A DNA stretch of 6,847 nt, taken from NCBI GenBank assembly GCA_050260355.1, contig JBLNBZ010000074.1, positions 1 through 6,847 of the forward strand, written 5' to 3'. This document shows, piece after piece, positions 5,596-6,847 of the stretch. The notes below the pieces were generated by a model, which was not told the origin of the DNA, ran no database searches, and worked only from the letters and a program-made list of their open reading frames with translations. The number at the start of each line of letters is the position of its first letter. Position 1 is the first letter of the stretch. A program made the position numbers and the translations under genes. Origin of the DNA: CADEFX01 sp050260355. GTDB lineage: Bacteria; Pseudomonadota; Alphaproteobacteria; Rhizobiales; Hyphomicrobiaceae.

Positions 5596-5785
5596 CGTCA
5601 TCCCTGCGCAGGCAGGGATCCATGAGCCGAGCGGCAGGCTCTGCCTCGCGGTTGAAGCACTGGCGGCTCCTGTGCGCAAACGTTTACTGAGCAAGTGGCC
5701 GCGCATCTGGATCCCGGGCGCCCGCCTTCGCGGGGGCAAGCTTTTCCCGCGTGAGCGTTCACGCTCACGCGGCCCCGGGATGACG
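5596..5785. repeat. Nested inverted-repeat element with 26-bp palindrome
   Basis: The outer ends are exact inverted copies: cgtcatccc (5596-5604) and gggatgacg (5777-5785). An inner pair, gggatcca (5615-5622) and tggatccc (5708-5715), is also exact. The left unit forms a hairpin, tccctgc (5601-5607) with gcaggga (5612-5618). Near the right end, 5747-5758 pairs perfectly with 5761-5772 (12 bp, 2-base centre). The architecture suggests two facing copies of a short palindromic intergenic repeat of the 'cgtcatccc...gggatcca' type, or one nonautonomous element. No open reading frame here looks real. Confidence 0.65.
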
Positions 5786-5868
5786 CCAGAGAGGGAGGCA
5801 ATGTCGTGCTCCGAGCTCGGCGTCATTCCGGCAGCTGAAAATGTGTTACCCGTGTGCTCGATCGGACA

Positions 5869-5900
5869 GGCATCGGTCCGGTTCGATCGGAGATCGCGCT
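5869..5900 (+). repeat. Partial, diverged right half of repeat module A
   Basis: ggcatcggtccggttcgatc followed by ggagatcgcgct resembles the right half of module A (ggcatcggctccgttcgatt, then ggaaatcgcg at 5367-5376). The end atcgcgctagag is very close to atcgcgctggag at 217-228 in the left copy. The hairpin half is missing. The unit runs into the stop codon of the leftward phosphodiesterase gene. Confidence 0.45.
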
Positions 5901-6847
5901 AGAGGCTGTCGGCCACGCCGAGCACGGTGATCAGCTCCTCGGCGGAGAGCCCCCCGTGGTGACCGTGGAAGTGGTTCTCGATGAGACCCCGCTCGCGCCA
6001 CCACACGAAGTGCCCGAGATAGGGCAGGATCAGAATGTCGCCGAGCCTGCGGCGCAGCTCCGGAGCGATCGGCCCTGGTCCGAACAGGCCCTGCGCGAGC
6101 GCATCATCCATGGTCATGACGAGCGCCTCGTCGGAGAGGCCGTCGCGCAGGAGTGCCAGGGCCTCCGCCCTCGCCTCGGGCCTCACATGCAGAAACGCGT
6201 CGCGCGGCGAGCCGCCCGGCCAGATCGTGCCGCCGGTCGAGCTCTGCGCGAGCCAGCCGCTGAGCTGCGGCCAGCGCTCGTTGATGTAGATCGTCTCGAA
6301 GGCGTTGCCGCGCACGTGCCCATGATCGGCAGTGAACAGGAACAGCGTGTCCTTGCTGTCCACGTCCTCCAGCACGGCGTCGAGCGTCTTCCAGAACGCG
6401 GTGACCTCGGCATCGTGAAAGGGGCTGCCCGGCCCATAGGTGTGGGCGATGGCGTCGAGACTGGCCCAATAGAGGCTGATGAATGCCTTGTCGGTCGTCG
6501 AGACGAGCAGATCCTTCAGCTGGACGAGGGCCTCGGCCAAGGTGCTGTGCGGCACGATCCGCGCGCCCGCGCTGGCAATGCCGTTATAGGCCGAGCGGGC
6601 GTAGCTGCGATGCGCGAGCTGGATCGACTGCACACCGTGCCGGGCCAGCCGCTGGTGCATGGTCTCGTGGACCGCAAACAGCGCGTGTGGGTCGAAGCCC
6701 TTGGCCGAGCAGCTTCCCGGCGCGCTGCCGAGGCGGGCGAAGGGCAGCGACTGGATTACCTCGCCGTAGGCCGGCACGTACATGTTCCATTCGAAGATGG
6801 CATGCGCGGCGGGCAGGGCGCCGAGGTTCATGGTGGTGACGGACGCT
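5899..6847 (-). CDS. Type I phosphodiesterase/nucleotide pyrophosphatase-like protein (partial, 5' end missing)
   Basis: An alkaline-phosphatase-superfamily hydrolase of the PF01663 type, expected to cleave phosphodiester or phosphomonoester bonds using two metal ions. The visible 310 residues from the first in-window Met include SLDAIAHTYGPGS (the DxxxH metal site), FLFTADHGHV (the DH metal pair) and NHFHGHHGG (the distal His), in the family order. The frame stays open to the window edge, and the codons before that Met read A-S-V-T-T. In this family a Thr nucleophile precedes a segment like the visible NLGALPAAHAIFEWNMY, so the Met at 6831 is internal and the true start lies outside. One further metal Asp should also lie upstream. 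The substrate is unknown. The gene is convergent with the Lin0512 cluster, separated by 617 bases of repeats, and probably unrelated to it. The visible part looks intact. Confidence 0.88.
   Translation of the reverse strand, partial: ASVTTMNLGALPAAHAIFEWNMYVPAYGEVIQSLPFARLGSAPGSCSAKGFDPHALFAVHETMHQRLARHGVQSIQLAHRSYARSAYNGIASAGARIVPHSTLAEALVQLKDLLVSTTDKAFISLYWASLDAIAHTYGPGSPFHDAEVTAFWKTLDAVLEDVDSKDTLFLFTADHGHVRGNAFETIYINERWPQLSGWLAQSSTGGTIWPGGSPRDAFLHVRPEARAEALALLRDGLSDEALVMTMDDALAQGLFGPGPIAPELRRRLGDILILPYLGHFVWWRERGLIENHFHGHHGGLSAEELITVLGVADSL

Noticed and set aside
4808..5623. Minus-strand open frame of 271 codons across Lin0512 copy B and the repeats
   Set aside because: Half of it is antisense to copy B and half reads through palindromic repeats; no coherent protein pattern.
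1..5785. CRISPR array
   Set aside because: The repeats are two or three dispersed copies with differing spacing, not regularly spaced.
5282..5898. Rho-independent terminators
   Set aside because: Several strong stems exist, but none is followed by a T-run on either strand. They are better described as palindromic repeats.
5282..5898. tRNA or other known structured RNA gene, or insertion sequence remnant
   Set aside because: No cloverleaf with the conserved T-loop sequence and no transposase fragment could be found in any frame.
5387..5902. Plus-strand open frame of 171 codons in the gene-free block
   Set aside because: It is made of repeat modules read as protein and has no ribosome site. 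Its composition follows the palindromes rather than codon use.

Overview
The window is GC-rich with short repeat-rich spacers. The gene content (a family 5 ABC substrate-binding protein, CaiB/BaiF CoA-transferases, Lin0512-family proteins) and the palindromic intergenic repeats suggest an alphaproteobacterium, most plausibly of the Hyphomicrobiales (Bradyrhizobium/Xanthobacteraceae-like). This placement is inferred from style and gene content; no marker gene is present.

Layout. Positions 1-394 are a gene-free, palindrome-rich stretch. A secreted family 5 (peptide/opine/nickel-type) ABC solute-binding protein runs leftward from 1999 to 395. Divergent from it, across a 185-base spacer, is a rightward cluster of four genes: two tandem family III (CaiB/BaiF) CoA-transferase paralogues (2185-3303 and 3300-4427, overlapping by 4 bases at GTGA), then two tandem Lin0512-family paralogues (4584-4925 and 4937-5281, 11 bases apart, the second with a strong GAGGAGG ribosome site). 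A 617-base gene-free block (5282-5898) packed with inverted repeats follows. A leftward type I phosphodiesterase/nucleotide pyrophosphatase-like gene (5899 to beyond 6847) is cut by the right window edge.

The cluster's notable property is that both functions are encoded by unequal pairs. The first CoA-transferase has Ser where the family's catalytic Asp belongs and lacks the VENFRxG motif, while the second keeps both. The Lin0512 family's signature GxGxDxHG is split: copy A keeps Asp but has Arg for His (GMGTDIRG), and copy B keeps His but has Ala for Asp (GAGTALHG). This suggests two obligate heteromers. A reasonable but unproven model is that the binding protein captures an organic acid or amide, the CoA-transferase pair activates it as a CoA thioester, and the Lin0512 pair performs an unknown further step.

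The same two repeat modules lie on both sides of the binding-protein/CoA-transferase/Lin0512 block (1-222 and 5281-5517). They are probably genome-wide intergenic repeats, but they bracket this block neatly.
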